Assembly: GCA_018380885.1 (NCBI GenBank)
Contig: JAGZSY010000017.1
Coordinates: 1-64,000, forward strand
Length of the DNA: 64,000 bases
From: Enterocloster asparagiformis
GTDB lineage: Bacteria; Bacillota; Clostridia; Lachnospirales; Lachnospiraceae
Direction: 5' to 3'
Below, piece after piece: positions 8,249-17,806 of the stretch. A program made the position numbers and the translations under genes. Positions within the stretch are counted from its first letter, which is position 1. Every line of letters begins with the position of its first letter. Under the pieces are notes generated by a model. That model saw nothing but the letters and a program-made list of their open reading frames with translations, was not told the origin of the DNA and ran no database searches.

Positions 8249-11200
8249 ATGGAGATCAATCTGAGCTATGACCAACTGAATAATGAGTACAGTATGCTGA
8301 TGAGCGTTCTGGGAGCCAGCGTCAGCAGACATCTTCTGGACGATCATTTTACCTGTATCTGGGCCAACGACTATTATTATGAGCTGATCCGCTACCCGAA
8401 GCCGGTGTATGAGGCGCGCTTTCACAACCACTGCGACGAATATTTCTACAATAACGCCGAGGGCTGGAAGCTGTTGACGGATAAGGTGGCCTCGGCTTTG
8501 GAACAGGGAGAGCAGGGCTATACTGTGTTCCTTCCCATGATTGACCCGGACGGGAAAAGCTTCTGGGTGAAAATGCAGTCGGTGTTTACCGACGAGTATA
8601 TCGGCGGGCACCGCGTGGCCTACACCGCCATGACCGATGTGACGGAGATGGTCAGGGAACGGCTGGAGAAGGAGTACACGCAGCGGGTCTATAAAAAGAT
8701 GAGCAGGGAGCAGGAGATGCTCATGGGGGCTTTAAACGTCAGCGTCAGCAAGCATCTGATCGATGAGCATTTCACCTGCGTCTGGGCCAACGAGTACTAT
8801 TATAAGCTGATCGGCTATCCCAAGGAGCGGTACGAGGCGCTGTTTCACAACCACGCCGACGAATATTACAGGAACAACCCCGAGGGCTGGGAGCTGATCG
8901 CGTCAAAGGTTATGGAGGTGCTGGAGGAGGGGGGAGACCAGTATGAGATCATCGTTCCCATGAAATATGAGGACGGTTCCAGCTACTGGGTGAAGCTGTT
9001 CAGCTATTTCACGGACGAGTACATCGGCGGCTTCCGCACCTCCTACACGGTTATGACGGACGTGACGGAATTGGTGCGCATGAAGAACGAGCAGGAGATG
9101 CTGATGCGGGCTATGAAGGTCAGCGTCAGCCGCCATCTGGTGGACGAACATTTTACCGTGATATGGGCAAATGATTTCTACTACCAGATGATCGGCTACT
9201 CAAAGCAGGAGTACGAGGCGCTGTTCCACAACCACTGCGACGAGTATTTCCGCGACAATCAGGAGAGCTGGGACGCCATCCACAGCCGGATCAGGCAGAT
9301 GTTTGCGGACGGCAAAAAGAGCTATGAGGTGTTTCTGCCCCTGCGGATTCCGGACGGCTCGACCTGCTGGGTCAAGATGGTGGGGTTCTTTACGGACACA
9401 TACCAGGATGGAACCCAGGTGGCCTACACCACCATGGTCAGCGTCACGGATATGATCCAGATTCAGCCGGAAAAGACCATCGCCTACGACAACATACCGG
9501 GATTTATCGTCAAGCACCGGATTCTGCCGGATACCATGGTGGTGCTGGAGGCCAGCGAGCGGATTAAGGAAATTTTCGACGTGGACCTGGATCATCTGGA
9601 GCGCTTCGACCCCTACTCCACCCTGCGGCCGGAAAGCCGGGCGCAGATTCGGGCCAACCATGCAAATTTCCGCAAAGGGCGGCCCTTTGAGGGAACCATA
9701 CGCATGGGGGACAAATACGGGCGTGACCGGTGGTTTCAGATTCACTGCACGTGCGTGGACTCCATTGCCGAGGACCCGGTCTATATGACGGTGTTTATCG
9801 ATATCACGGATGTCACAAGGCTGCGGGAGCTGCAGAGCAAGCTGGAGGAGCGCACCGAGATGCTCAACGCCGCGTTAAAGGAGGCCGAGCAGGCCAATAT
9901 GGCAAAATCGGATTTCCTCTCCCGCATGAGCCACGACATCCGCACGCCTATGAACGTCATAGCCGGCATGACGGAGATCGCGGACAGCCACTTAAACGAC
10001 ATGGGAAGGGTGAAGGACTGCCTGAAGAAAATCCGTCTGTCCAGCCACCACCTGCTGGGCCTGATCAACGACGTGCTGGATATGTCGCAGATTGAAAACG
10101 GGAATTTCCGCATCAACACCGAGTCCATTTTCCTGCCCGAGGTGCTGCGGGAGGTGATTTTGATCACGCTGGCCGGAATCCACGAGCGGGGCCAGATTTT
10201 CGACGTCCATGTGGCCGGTCTGGCCCAGGAACAGTTTTTCAGCGACGATCTCCGTTTGCGCCAGATTCTGTTGAATCTTCTGTCAAATGCCTGTAAATTC
10301 ACGCCGCCCGGGGGGCGGATCGTGTTTGAGGTGGAGCTGCTGCCTGCGCCCGAGGGGGAAAAGCCAACGCTTAGGTTTACCGTGTCCGACACCGGAGCGG
10401 GCATGAGCCGGGAGTATATGGAGCACATATTTGAGGCCTTTACCCGCGAGCAGGACAGCAGGACCGACAGGATCGAGGGCAGCGGCCTGGGCATGTGCAT
10501 CACAAAGCGGCTGGTGGATATGATGGAGGGCTCCATCACGGTGGAGAGTGAACCGGGAGCGGGCACCACCTTCCGGGTTGCGCTGCCCATGGAGCCTGCG
10601 CCGGCAAAGGAGGGCCCTGCCCTGCCGGAGGTGAGGGTTTTGCTGGCGGATCACGACCCCGTGGTTTTGAGCCAGGGCTGTCAGGCTCTGGCCGCCCTGG
10701 GCGTGGAGGCGGAGGGCGCGGACAGCCTGGCGTCCGCGGCCCACAGAATCAGGGAGCGCGCCGGGGAGGGCAGGGGCTTTGGGATTGCCATCCTGGATTT
10801 GGAGCTGCTTCAGACCCGGAAACAGGAGCCGGCAAGGCGGATTCTGGAGGAAAGCAAGGGGGAAACGCGGCTGATATTGTCCTCTCTGGAGGCGGACGGG
10901 GACAGAACGGGACTGGAAGTCCGGGCGGACGGAGTTGTCGAGAAGCCGTTCTTTGTCTCGACGCTGCGAAACTGTATTCTGGAGTGCGTCCGGGGGGAGG
11001 TACAGCCGGAGCGCCAGGCGGAGTATCACGATTTCAGCGGAAAGACCTTCCTTTTGGCAGAGGACAATGAGCTGAACTGCGAGATTGCGCTGGAGCTGCT
11101 GGGCGCCATGGGCGCCAGACTGGAGATCGCGGGCAACGGCAGGGAGGCCCTTGAGCGGTTTCGGGACAGCGCGTTTTTCTACTACGACATGATCCTGATG

Positions 11201-11422
11201 GACATTCAGATGCCGTTTATGAACGGATACGAGGCCGCCCGGGCTATCAGGGCGTTAGACCGTCCGGACGCGGGAGCCGTGCCGATCATCGCAATGACGG
11301 CGGACGCGTTTGTGAAGGACATCCAGAGCGCGCGGGAGGCCGGAATGAACGGGCATATGGCCAAGCCACTGGACTACGAAAGCTTGTCGCGGGAGATCAG
11401 CAGGTATCTGAGCGGCGCGTGA
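8249..11422 (+). CDS. Hybrid sensor histidine kinase with tandem repeated PAS modules
   Basis: This soluble 1057-residue protein starts two bases after the previous stop, so the two kinases are probably translated together. Three near-copies of one PAS module (about residues 15-135, 155-275 and 280-405) share the pattern VSVS[RK]HL..EHFT..WAN..YY and FHNH.DEY. A fourth, different PAS (410-530) precedes HisKA (SHDIRTP, His near 561) and HATPase (GSGLGM). Receiver 1 (about 792-915) is degenerate: DHD replaces the usual acidic pair and the phosphoacceptor region reads LDLELL. Receiver 2 (about 930-1055) is intact (LMDIQMP). The frame extends upstream to 8186, but that would overlap the preceding gene; ATG 8249 follows AAGGG. 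Confidence 0.92.
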   Translation: MEINLSYDQLNNEYSMLMSVLGASVSRHLLDDHFTCIWANDYYYELIRYPKPVYEARFHNHCDEYFYNNAEGWKLLTDKVASALEQGEQGYTVFLPMIDPDGKSFWVKMQSVFTDEYIGGHRVAYTAMTDVTEMVRERLEKEYTQRVYKKMSREQEMLMGALNVSVSKHLIDEHFTCVWANEYYYKLIGYPKERYEALFHNHADEYYRNNPEGWELIASKVMEVLEEGGDQYEIIVPMKYEDGSSYWVKLFSYFTDEYIGGFRTSYTVMTDVTELVRMKNEQEMLMRAMKVSVSRHLVDEHFTVIWANDFYYQMIGYSKQEYEALFHNHCDEYFRDNQESWDAIHSRIRQMFADGKKSYEVFLPLRIPDGSTCWVKMVGFFTDTYQDGTQVAYTTMVSVTDMIQIQPEKTIAYDNIPGFIVKHRILPDTMVVLEASERIKEIFDVDLDHLERFDPYSTLRPESRAQIRANHANFRKGRPFEGTIRMGDKYGRDRWFQIHCTCVDSIAEDPVYMTVFIDITDVTRLRELQSKLEERTEMLNAALKEAEQANMAKSDFLSRMSHDIRTPMNVIAGMTEIADSHLNDMGRVKDCLKKIRLSSHHLLGLINDVLDMSQIENGNFRINTESIFLPEVLREVILITLAGIHERGQIFDVHVAGLAQEQFFSDDLRLRQILLNLLSNACKFTPPGGRIVFEVELLPAPEGEKPTLRFTVSDTGAGMSREYMEHIFEAFTREQDSRTDRIEGSGLGMCITKRLVDMMEGSITVESEPGAGTTFRVALPMEPAPAKEGPALPEVRVLLADHDPVVLSQGCQALAALGVEAEGADSLASAAHRIRERAGEGRGFGIAILDLELLQTRKQEPARRILEESKGETRLILSSLEADGDRTGLEVRADGVVEKPFFVSTLRNCILECVRGEVQPERQAEYHDFSGKTFLLAEDNELNCEIALELLGAMGARLEIAGNGREALERFRDSAFFYYDMILMDIQMPFMNGYEAARAIRALDRPDAGAVPIIAMTADAFVKDIQSAREAGMNGHMAKPLDYESLSREISRYLSGA

Positions 11423-11481
11423 GCCGCGGGCCCTGCGGGGCCTGCGCGGGCAGATTTATTTTTTACGGACCGAGATGTATG

Positions 11482-11522
11482 AACGTCCGCCGATGCCGTC
11501 CGGGGCATCGGCGGACGTTTTT
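11482..11522 (+). terminator. Strong terminator after the kinase pair
   Basis: AACGTCCGCCGATGCC (11482-11497) and GGCATCGGCGGACGTT (11504-11519) make a perfect 16-bp stem with a 6-base loop, running into five T residues. Confidence 0.9.
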
Positions 11523-11554
11523 GCGGGGACGCCGCCGGCAGCGGCAGGAGGCGC

Positions 11555-11583
11555 TTGCCTTTTCGGAAAAGTTTTGGTATACT
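11555..11583 (+). promoter_or_regulatory. Sigma-A promoter of recQ
   Basis: TTGCCT (11555-11560), 17 bp, TATACT (11578-11583). Transcription from here would give recQ a leader of about 300 nt. Confidence 0.7.
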
Positions 11584-11589
11584 GGAGCA

Positions 11590-11890
11590 TATTATTTCTG
11601 GTCCGCCGTTCCGGCGGGCAATTCCGGCCGGTGAGGCGTCATGTTCAGGAAATCTTTTAAAACCCCCAGGATATGTTTGGAAATTGTGGCTTGGCAGATG
11701 CGCGGTCATCCGTGCGGGATTTGCCCCATGGAGGCGGAAGGGCGGGCTGTGCGCCAAGGGGTAAGCGGCGGAGGGAGCGGCTTTAACGGACCGCCCGGCG
11801 GGGATACGTTTCAGGCGCCCACGGGAGCGATATGGAGGCAGAATAGGGCCGGAGCTGGGAGAGACACGGGAAGGAGTGCGTAATTTACAG
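11590..11890 (+). other. Long leader of recQ, no gene recognised
   Basis: About 300 bp of GC-rich DNA between the promoter and the recQ start. It holds small hairpins such as GCGCGG-tcat-CCGTGC near 11700. Short open frames on both strands lack ribosome binding sites and family resemblance. I could not match it to a known riboswitch, 6S, SRP or tmRNA pattern. Confidence 0.4.
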
Positions 11891-14593
11891 ATGGACAAAT
11901 ATGAGGTATTAAAGCAATATTTTGGTTACGATGCGTTTCGCCAGGGCCAGGAGATGCTGATCGACAGTATTTTAGCCGGGCGGGATACGCTGGGGGTTAT
12001 GCCCACGGGGGCGGGAAAATCGATCTGCTACCAGGTGCCGGCCCTGATGATGGACGGGATCACGCTGGTGATCTCGCCGTTGATCTCCCTGATGAAGGAT
12101 CAGGTGGGCGCGCTGAACCAGGCCGGCATCCACGCCGCCTATCTGAACAGCTCGCTGAGCCAGGCCCAGTATTTTAAGGCTCTGGACTACGCCAGGGCGG
12201 GGCGCTACCCCATTATCTACGTGGCGCCTGAGCGCCTGAGCACGGACGCGTTTCTGGACTTTGCCCTCCACGCCAAAATCGCCATGGTGGCGGTGGACGA
12301 GGCCCACTGCGTGTCACAGTGGGGGCAGGATTTCAGGCCCAGCTATTTAAAGATTGTGGAGTTCATCGACCGCCTGCCGGTGCGGCCTGTGGTCAGCGCC
12401 TTCACGGCCACTGCCACCAGGGAGGTGCGGGACGACATCATCGACATCCTCATGCTGCGGGACCCGGCGGTGGCGTCCACTGGCTTTGACCGCCCCAACC
12501 TCTATTTCGGGGTGATGTCCCCCAGGGACAAGTACGGGACGCTGTTAAATTATCTGGAGCGGCACAGGGGAGAGAGCGGTATCATTTACTGCCTGACCCG
12601 GAAGAACGTGGAGGAGGTGTGCATGCGCCTGATCAAGGACGGCTTTCCTGCCACCCGCTATCACGCGGGCCTTGGCGACGCTGAGCGCCGGAACAATCAG
12701 GACGACTTCATCTACGACCGCAGCCCGGTGATGGTGGCCACCAACGCCTTCGGCATGGGAATCGACAAGTCCAACGTGCGGTTTGTGGTGCATTACAACA
12801 TGCCGAAAAACATGGAGAGCTACTACCAGGAGGCCGGGAGGGCGGGCCGGGACGGGGAGCCTGCGGAGTGCATCCTGCTCTACGGCGGCCAGGATGTGGT
12901 GACCAACCAGACCTTTATTGAGTACAACCAGGACAACCAGGAGCTGGATCCGGTGACAAAGCAGATCGTGATGGAGCGGGACCGGGAGCGGCTTAAGAAG
13001 ATGACCTTCTACTGCTTCACCAACGAGTGCCTGCGGGACTACATCCTGCGGTATTTTGGGGAGTACGGCGGCAATTACTGCGGCAACTGTTCCAACTGCC
13101 TGAGTCAGTTTGAGGAGGTGGATGTGACGGAGACCGCCCGGGCGCTGATCGGCTGCGTGGAGAGCAGCCGCCAGCGCTACGGTGTGAACGTGATCATGGA
13201 TACGGTCCACGGGGCGAACACGGCCAAGATACGCAACTACCGGATGAATGAGAACCCCTACTACGGGGAGCTGGCCAAGGTGCCCGCCCACAAGCTGCGC
13301 CAGGTGGCAAATTACCTGCTGCTCAACGGCTATCTGTCCTCCACCAACGACGAGTACGCCATCGTGAAGCTGACGGAGAAATCAGCCGGGGTGCTGCGGG
13401 ACGGGGAGGCCGTTCTGATGAAGATGGCCAGGGAGCAGGACCACCCGGCCAAGGTGAAGAAGGAAAAGGGGCGCAGAGGCTCTGTGGCCGGAGCGCAGCT
13501 CACCGAGGCCGAGGAGACCTTGTTTGGAAAGCTGCGGTCCCTGCGGGCGGAGATCGCCCGGGAGGAGAAGGTGCCGCCCTACATCGTGTTCTCCGACAAG
13601 ACGCTGGCTCATATGTGTATCCTGAAGCCTGGGACAAAGGCGGAGATGCTGGAGGTATCCGGGGTGGGCGCCTTCAAGTACGACAAGTACGGCGAGCGTT
13701 TTCTGGAGTGCGTGAAGGCGGAGGCCGGGAGAATGGCGGAGGCCGGGGAGACGGCCGAGTCCGGGGAAAGGGCGGAAACAGGCAAAATGGCGACGTCCGC
13801 GAAAACGGCAGTGGACGGAAAAACAGCAGCGTCCGTGAAAACAGCCGGGATTGGGAAACCGGCAGCCGCCGTGAAAACAGCCGAGTCCGGGAAAACGCCG
13901 CAGTCCAAAATGCAAGCGGAAAAGCAGCCGGAGCCGGAAGCCGCGGAAGCCTATACATCGGAGCCGCAGGGCGGAAGCTGGGGCGGCGGCCCGTATGACG
14001 AGCCGGACGATTTCTATTACTCCGGCGACAGCGGGGAATTTGACGATTGGGATTTGGAGACGGCCCTGGCGGCCTGGGACAGCGCGGACCGGGAGCGGCC
14101 GGCCGGGACGGTACAGGGTCAGGGGAACCCGGGGACGCCGCCCCTTGTATCTGCTTCAACTGGGACGGCTGCTCCCGAGACGGCTGCTTCCGAGACGGCT
14201 TCCGCCATGGCTGCTCCGGCCGGAAAGCGCACGTCCAGGCGGACAAAGTCTGATTTCGTCCTGACGGACCAGATGGCGGCCGCAATCCGGTACTCACCCC
14301 GCGCCACGCTCAGCGATTTTGTGGGCGAGCTGAACGAACTGCGGGACCAGGAGACCGTGAAGCGGCTGACCATCAAGTTTGTGGAGCAGAGGCTGGTGGA
14401 AGAAGGGCTTTACGAGGAGCGCTTTGCCAACGGTATGCCCCGCAGGCGTTTGACCGGGGCGGGCCGGGAATTTGGCATCGAGGCGGAGAAGCGGGTCAGC
14501 GAAAAGGGAAATGAATACGAGGTGTTCTATTACACGGAGAAGGCGCAGCGGGGGATCGTGGAGCGGCTGCTGCGGGAGGGAAGGGAAGAATGA
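11891..14593 (+). CDS. recQ: ATP-dependent DNA helicase RecQ with long repetitive linker
   Basis: This 900-residue RecQ helicase unwinds DNA 3' to 5' in repair and fork restart. Visible parts are Walker A PTGAGKS (about residue 40), DEAH within VDEAHCVSQWGQDFRP (about 136), helicase motifs up to QEAGRAGRDG, a zinc-binding Cys cluster ending YCGNCSNC (about 375-403), a winged-helix region, and an HRDC-like domain (about 540-610). It is much longer than the usual 600 residues. A low-complexity linker (about 610-780), built of repeats such as GKTA and VKTA, leads to a conserved-looking winged-helix-like C-terminal domain (about 790-900). A GTG at 11876 is possible, but it overlaps the AAGGAG site that serves ATG 11891. 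Confidence 0.93.
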   Translation: MDKYEVLKQYFGYDAFRQGQEMLIDSILAGRDTLGVMPTGAGKSICYQVPALMMDGITLVISPLISLMKDQVGALNQAGIHAAYLNSSLSQAQYFKALDYARAGRYPIIYVAPERLSTDAFLDFALHAKIAMVAVDEAHCVSQWGQDFRPSYLKIVEFIDRLPVRPVVSAFTATATREVRDDIIDILMLRDPAVASTGFDRPNLYFGVMSPRDKYGTLLNYLERHRGESGIIYCLTRKNVEEVCMRLIKDGFPATRYHAGLGDAERRNNQDDFIYDRSPVMVATNAFGMGIDKSNVRFVVHYNMPKNMESYYQEAGRAGRDGEPAECILLYGGQDVVTNQTFIEYNQDNQELDPVTKQIVMERDRERLKKMTFYCFTNECLRDYILRYFGEYGGNYCGNCSNCLSQFEEVDVTETARALIGCVESSRQRYGVNVIMDTVHGANTAKIRNYRMNENPYYGELAKVPAHKLRQVANYLLLNGYLSSTNDEYAIVKLTEKSAGVLRDGEAVLMKMAREQDHPAKVKKEKGRRGSVAGAQLTEAEETLFGKLRSLRAEIAREEKVPPYIVFSDKTLAHMCILKPGTKAEMLEVSGVGAFKYDKYGERFLECVKAEAGRMAEAGETAESGERAETGKMATSAKTAVDGKTAASVKTAGIGKPAAAVKTAESGKTPQSKMQAEKQPEPEAAEAYTSEPQGGSWGGGPYDEPDDFYYSGDSGEFDDWDLETALAAWDSADRERPAGTVQGQGNPGTPPLVSASTGTAAPETAASETASAMAAPAGKRTSRRTKSDFVLTDQMAAAIRYSPRATLSDFVGELNELRDQETVKRLTIKFVEQRLVEEGLYEERFANGMPRRRLTGAGREFGIEAEKRVSEKGNEYEVFYYTEKAQRGIVERLLREGREE

Positions 14594-14621
14594 CAAGCGG
14601 ACCGGGGACAGGGGCGCAGCC

Positions 14622-15527
14622 TCAGGTCGCGCCCTCCCCGCCGTAGTAGTGCTGTACGAATTTTAAAAATTGGCGGACATAGGGTTTCAGGATCCTGTGC
14701 CGGCTGTACACAATATAAAACGTGCGTCTGCGGGCAGATTCTTCCAGGGGAAACAGGAGAATCTGCCTTGTCTTTTCCAGATCCTTCACCGAACAGGCGG
14801 AGACGATGGAGACGCCCAGCCCGGAGACGATGGATTTTTTGATGGACTCCAGGTCGTTCATGCAGGCCACCACATTCAGCTCGGCTACGCTTGAATTGTG
14901 CTTTTCCAGAAACAGGTCCATCTCCTTTTTGGTGCCGGAGCCGCTTTCCCGCATAATAAAAGGCTCGTCCCGGAAGTCGTCGAAGCAGGCGCCGCGTTCT
15001 CTCAGGCTCAGATAGCGGTCGCTGACCGGCGCGGCGATCACCAGGGAATCCTGGCAGAAGGGGATGAATTCACAGGACGGGCTGTCGGTTTTCTGGCCCA
15101 CCAGGCCCAGGTCCACAGCCCCGTCCAGAACCTTCCGGACCGCCTGGGCGCTGTCGGACTGCCAGACGTGGAAATGGATATTGGGCTCCGACCTGGAAAA
15201 GGCGCTGAGCAGTTCCGGGAGCATGTAGGAGGACGGGATGGTGGAGGCGCTCAGATCGATCACCTTTTGCAGGTTCCCGGTGAACTCCTCCACCAGATGA
15301 TTGCGCATGTTCAGCATGTGCACGGCGCAGTCGTAGAGCTGCATCCCACGCTGGGTGACTGTGAAATGGCGGGTGGTGCGGATGATCAGCCGGGAGTGCA
15401 GCTCCTTCTCCAGCGCGCTCACGTGGGCGCTGACCGTGGGCTGGGTCAGGTAGAGGCGGCGGGCCGCCTCGGTAAAACTGTTGTAGTCAACCACGGCCAC
15501 AAAGGCTTCCAACTGTTTGAATTCCAT
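14622..15527 (-). CDS. LysR-family transcriptional regulator
   Basis: This 301-residue protein has a standard LysR N-terminal helix-turn-helix (residues 1-60, core AARRLYLTQPTVSAHVSALE) and a periplasmic-binding-protein-like effector domain (about 90-295). It is divergent from the ATPase activator and iron-sulfur protein pair at 15727-17645. The shared 199-bp gap holds a perfect 17-bp palindrome lying on the regulator's own -35. Control of the pair and autorepression are therefore likely. The ligand is unknown. Confidence 0.9.
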   Translation of the reverse strand: MEFKQLEAFVAVVDYNSFTEAARRLYLTQPTVSAHVSALEKELHSRLIIRTTRHFTVTQRGMQLYDCAVHMLNMRNHLVEEFTGNLQKVIDLSASTIPSSYMLPELLSAFSRSEPNIHFHVWQSDSAQAVRKVLDGAVDLGLVGQKTDSPSCEFIPFCQDSLVIAAPVSDRYLSLRERGACFDDFRDEPFIMRESGSGTKKEMDLFLEKHNSSVAELNVVACMNDLESIKKSIVSGLGVSIVSACSVKDLEKTRQILLFPLEESARRRTFYIVYSRHRILKPYVRQFLKFVQHYYGGEGAT

Positions 15528-15564
15528 TTTTCACGCACCGTCCTTTTTCCTTTAAGATGGGCAC

Positions 15565-15654
15565 AGTATATCATATTTTATAGATTTTATCTATAAATAC
15601 ACGGTAAAAACACCGATAAATGATTGGCAGACAGTCCCAGGGCTATGGTACAAT
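15565..15654. promoter_or_regulatory. Divergent LysR control region
   Basis: TATAGAT-TTT-ATCTATA (15579-15595) is a perfect palindrome of LysR-box type. On the minus strand it covers a -35-like TAGATA, 17 bp before TATACT (15570-15565). On the plus strand, TTGGCA (15624-15629) and TACAAT (15649-15654) are 19 bp apart, a spacing typical of promoters that need an activator. Confidence 0.65.
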
Positions 15655-15726
15655 CTGGAGTAGGCGGTAAACGGGCCGAAGGCGGCTGCGGAGTGAGCCA
15701 AATGAGAAGCAGAGACGGGGGATTGC

Positions 15727-16485
15727 ATGTATCAGGTGGGAATCGACATTGGTTCCAGCGCGGCGAAGGCCGTGGTCATGGAGGGCGGGACCATTCTAAA
15801 AAAAGTCTTGCTGGCCACCGGATTTTCCAGCAGGGAGACGGCGGATCAGATTTACAGGCTGCTGGCCGGGGAGGGGATCACAGCGGAAAACGCCCGGTAT
15901 GTGGCCACAGGCTACGGCAGGGTGTCCGTGCCCTATGCCGACCAGACGGTGACGGAGATCACCTGCCACGGAAAGGGCGCCCATGTGCTGTTCGGCGGCG
16001 ACGGGGTGGTGATCGACATAGGCGGGCAGGACACCAAGGGGATTGCCCTGAAAAACGGCCGGGTGATGAAATTCATCATGAACGACAAATGTTCGGCCGG
16101 CACGGGCAAATTTCTCGAGGTGATGACCAACCGTCTGGGTCTGACCCAGAGGGAGCTGTCGGACTTAGCGTCCGTGGGGGAGCACATTGCCATCAGCTCC
16201 ATGTGCACTGTGTTTGCGGAGTCGGAGGTGATCAGCCTGATCGGCAGGGGGACGCCCAGGCAGGACATCGCCTTCGGGGTCATTGAATCCGTGGTGACAA
16301 AGGTGACCCAGCTGATCGCACAGATTCCGGGGGACAACTATTTTCTCACAGGCGGGCTTTGCGAGGACGCGTATCTCATAGAGCGCCTGAGCCTGTCGCT
16401 TAAAAAGCCGGTGACCAGCACGCCCATGGCCAGGTACGCGGGGGCGGTGGGGGCTGCGGTTCTGGCGGGAGAACAGAAAGGATGA
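15727..16485 (+). CDS. ASKHA-type ATPase activator of a 2-hydroxyacyl-CoA-dehydratase-like enzyme
   Basis: This 252-residue protein belongs to the BadF/BadG/HgdC family. In known members a homodimer holding one [4Fe-4S] cluster uses ATP to send a low-potential electron to its partner. [10 protein letters not shown] (near residue 5) is the phosphate-binding loop. [10 protein letters not shown] (near 98) is the second ATP motif. The Cys in [11 protein letters not shown] (near 124) and a later Cys ([10 protein letters not shown], near 162) are the expected cluster ligands. The next gene overlaps this stop codon, so the two are translationally coupled. Its partner is probably that protein, reduced under oxygen-free conditions. 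Confidence 0.9.
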   Translation: MYQVGIDIGSSAAKAVVMEGGTILKKVLLATGFSSRETADQIYRLLAGEGITAENARYVATGYGRVSVPYADQTVTEITCHGKGAHVLFGGDGVVIDIGGQDTKGIALKNGRVMKFIMNDKCSAGTGKFLEVMTNRLGLTQRELSDLASVGEHIAISSMCTVFAESEVISLIGRGTPRQDIAFGVIESVVTKVTQLIAQIPGDNYFLTGGLCEDAYLIERLSLSLKKPVTSTPMARYAGAVGAAVLAGEQKG

Positions 16486-17645
16486 TCATTATGGGATGTA
16501 ACGAGCTGCCAAAGACATTTGACGAATTTGTGGATGCGAGGAAACAGGGATTTATGAGGGCCAAGGAGTTTAAGGACAGGGGCGGAAAGCTGGCCGGCTG
16601 TCTCTGCTCCTACACGCCCCAGGAGCTTTTGGACGCGGCGGGGGTGGCCACGGTGGGGCTTTGCGGGACCAGCAACGAGACCATCCCGGACGCGGAAAAG
16701 GTGCTGCCGAAGAACCTGTGCCCGCTGATCAAGAGCACCTACGGGTTTGCCTATTCCGACAAATGCCCTTATACTTATTTTTCCGACATCATCATCGGTG
16801 AGACCACCTGCGACGGAAAGAAAAAGATGTACGAGCTGTTAAATGAGATCAAGGAGACCTATGTCCTTCACCTGCCCCAGAGCCAGGAGCGGGAGTACGC
16901 CAGGGACATCTGGTATGAGGAGTTGAAGCTGTTTCGGCGGAAGCTGGAGGAGAAGTTCGGTGTGGTGATTACGGATGAGAACCTGCGGAACGCGGCCCGC
17001 ACCAGAAACAGGCTGCGCCGGGCCCATCTGGAGATGTACCGCTTGCAGGAGAGCGACCCTCCGGCCATGAGGGGGACGGAGATGATGATCGCGCTCCAGC
17101 AGGGCACCTTCACATTCGACGTCAGCCAGCAGATAGAGAATGTGAACTCCAGGGTCGCGGCGGCAAAGGCGGCTTACGAGGCCGGAGAGCGGCCTGTTCC
17201 GGCCTCGGCCAGGCGGATTCTCATCACCGGCTGTCCCACGGGCGGCGTGATCCAGAAGGTGGGCGCCGTGGTGGAGAACAACGGCGGGGTGATCGTCTGT
17301 CTGGACGATTGCAGCGGCGAGCGGACGAACATGATTATGGTGGACGAGGAGGCGGAGGATATCCTGCGGGCCATCTCGGACCGTTACCTTGCCATCAACT
17401 GCTCGGTGATGACGGCAAACGCCGGCCGTCTGGACAACACCAGGGCCATGATTGAAAAATACCGGGTGGACGGCGTTATCGAGGTGGTGCTCCAGGCGTG
17501 CCACACGTTCAATGTGGAGTCCCATCAGATGGGGCGCATGGTGGAAGAGCTGGGGGTTCCCTATATGAAGCTGGAGACCGATTACTCCACCGCGGACTGC
17601 GGTCAGATCGAGACAAGGATCGCGGCGTTTATAGAGATGCTGTAG
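16482..17645 (+). CDS. Single-subunit 2-hydroxyacyl-CoA-dehydratase-family iron-sulfur protein, possible double-cubane protein
   Basis: This 387-residue protein has the dehydratase D fold. Conserved cysteines lie at CLCSYTP (about 41-43), in CPLIKST, and in [12 protein letters not shown] (about 107), as in HgdB-type subunits. Classic dehydratases need two different subunits beside the activator; here only one follows. That arrangement is known for double-cubane cluster proteins, whose reductase partner is the preceding gene type and which reduce small molecules such as acetylene or azide in vitro. The start at 16482 overlaps the previous stop; ATG 16491 is an alternative. A terminator follows at 17686. 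The physiological substrate is unknown. Confidence 0.85.
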   Translation: MIIMGCNELPKTFDEFVDARKQGFMRAKEFKDRGGKLAGCLCSYTPQELLDAAGVATVGLCGTSNETIPDAEKVLPKNLCPLIKSTYGFAYSDKCPYTYFSDIIIGETTCDGKKKMYELLNEIKETYVLHLPQSQEREYARDIWYEELKLFRRKLEEKFGVVITDENLRNAARTRNRLRRAHLEMYRLQESDPPAMRGTEMMIALQQGTFTFDVSQQIENVNSRVAAAKAAYEAGERPVPASARRILITGCPTGGVIQKVGAVVENNGGVIVCLDDCSGERTNMIMVDEEAEDILRAISDRYLAINCSVMTANAGRLDNTRAMIEKYRVDGVIEVVLQACHTFNVESHQMGRMVEELGVPYMKLETDYSTADCGQIETRIAAFIEML

Positions 17646-17685
17646 CCGTCCGCGGGTATCCGCGGCGCGGTCATGAAAAATTGGG

Positions 17686-17727
17686 CCGGGCAGGATTGCG
17701 AATGATTTGCAATCCTGCCCGGTTTTT
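17686..17727 (+). terminator. Terminator after the iron-sulfur pair
   Basis: A 17-bp stem (17686-17702 with 17706-17722, one wobble) with a TGA loop, followed by five T residues. Confidence 0.9.
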
Positions 17728-17806
17728 GTGGAGCGGACAGCCGGTTCGTGGTAGAATACAGGCAAAACAGGATGATGCTCTCAGACCTGCAAAGGAGGAA
17801 TTGGAA

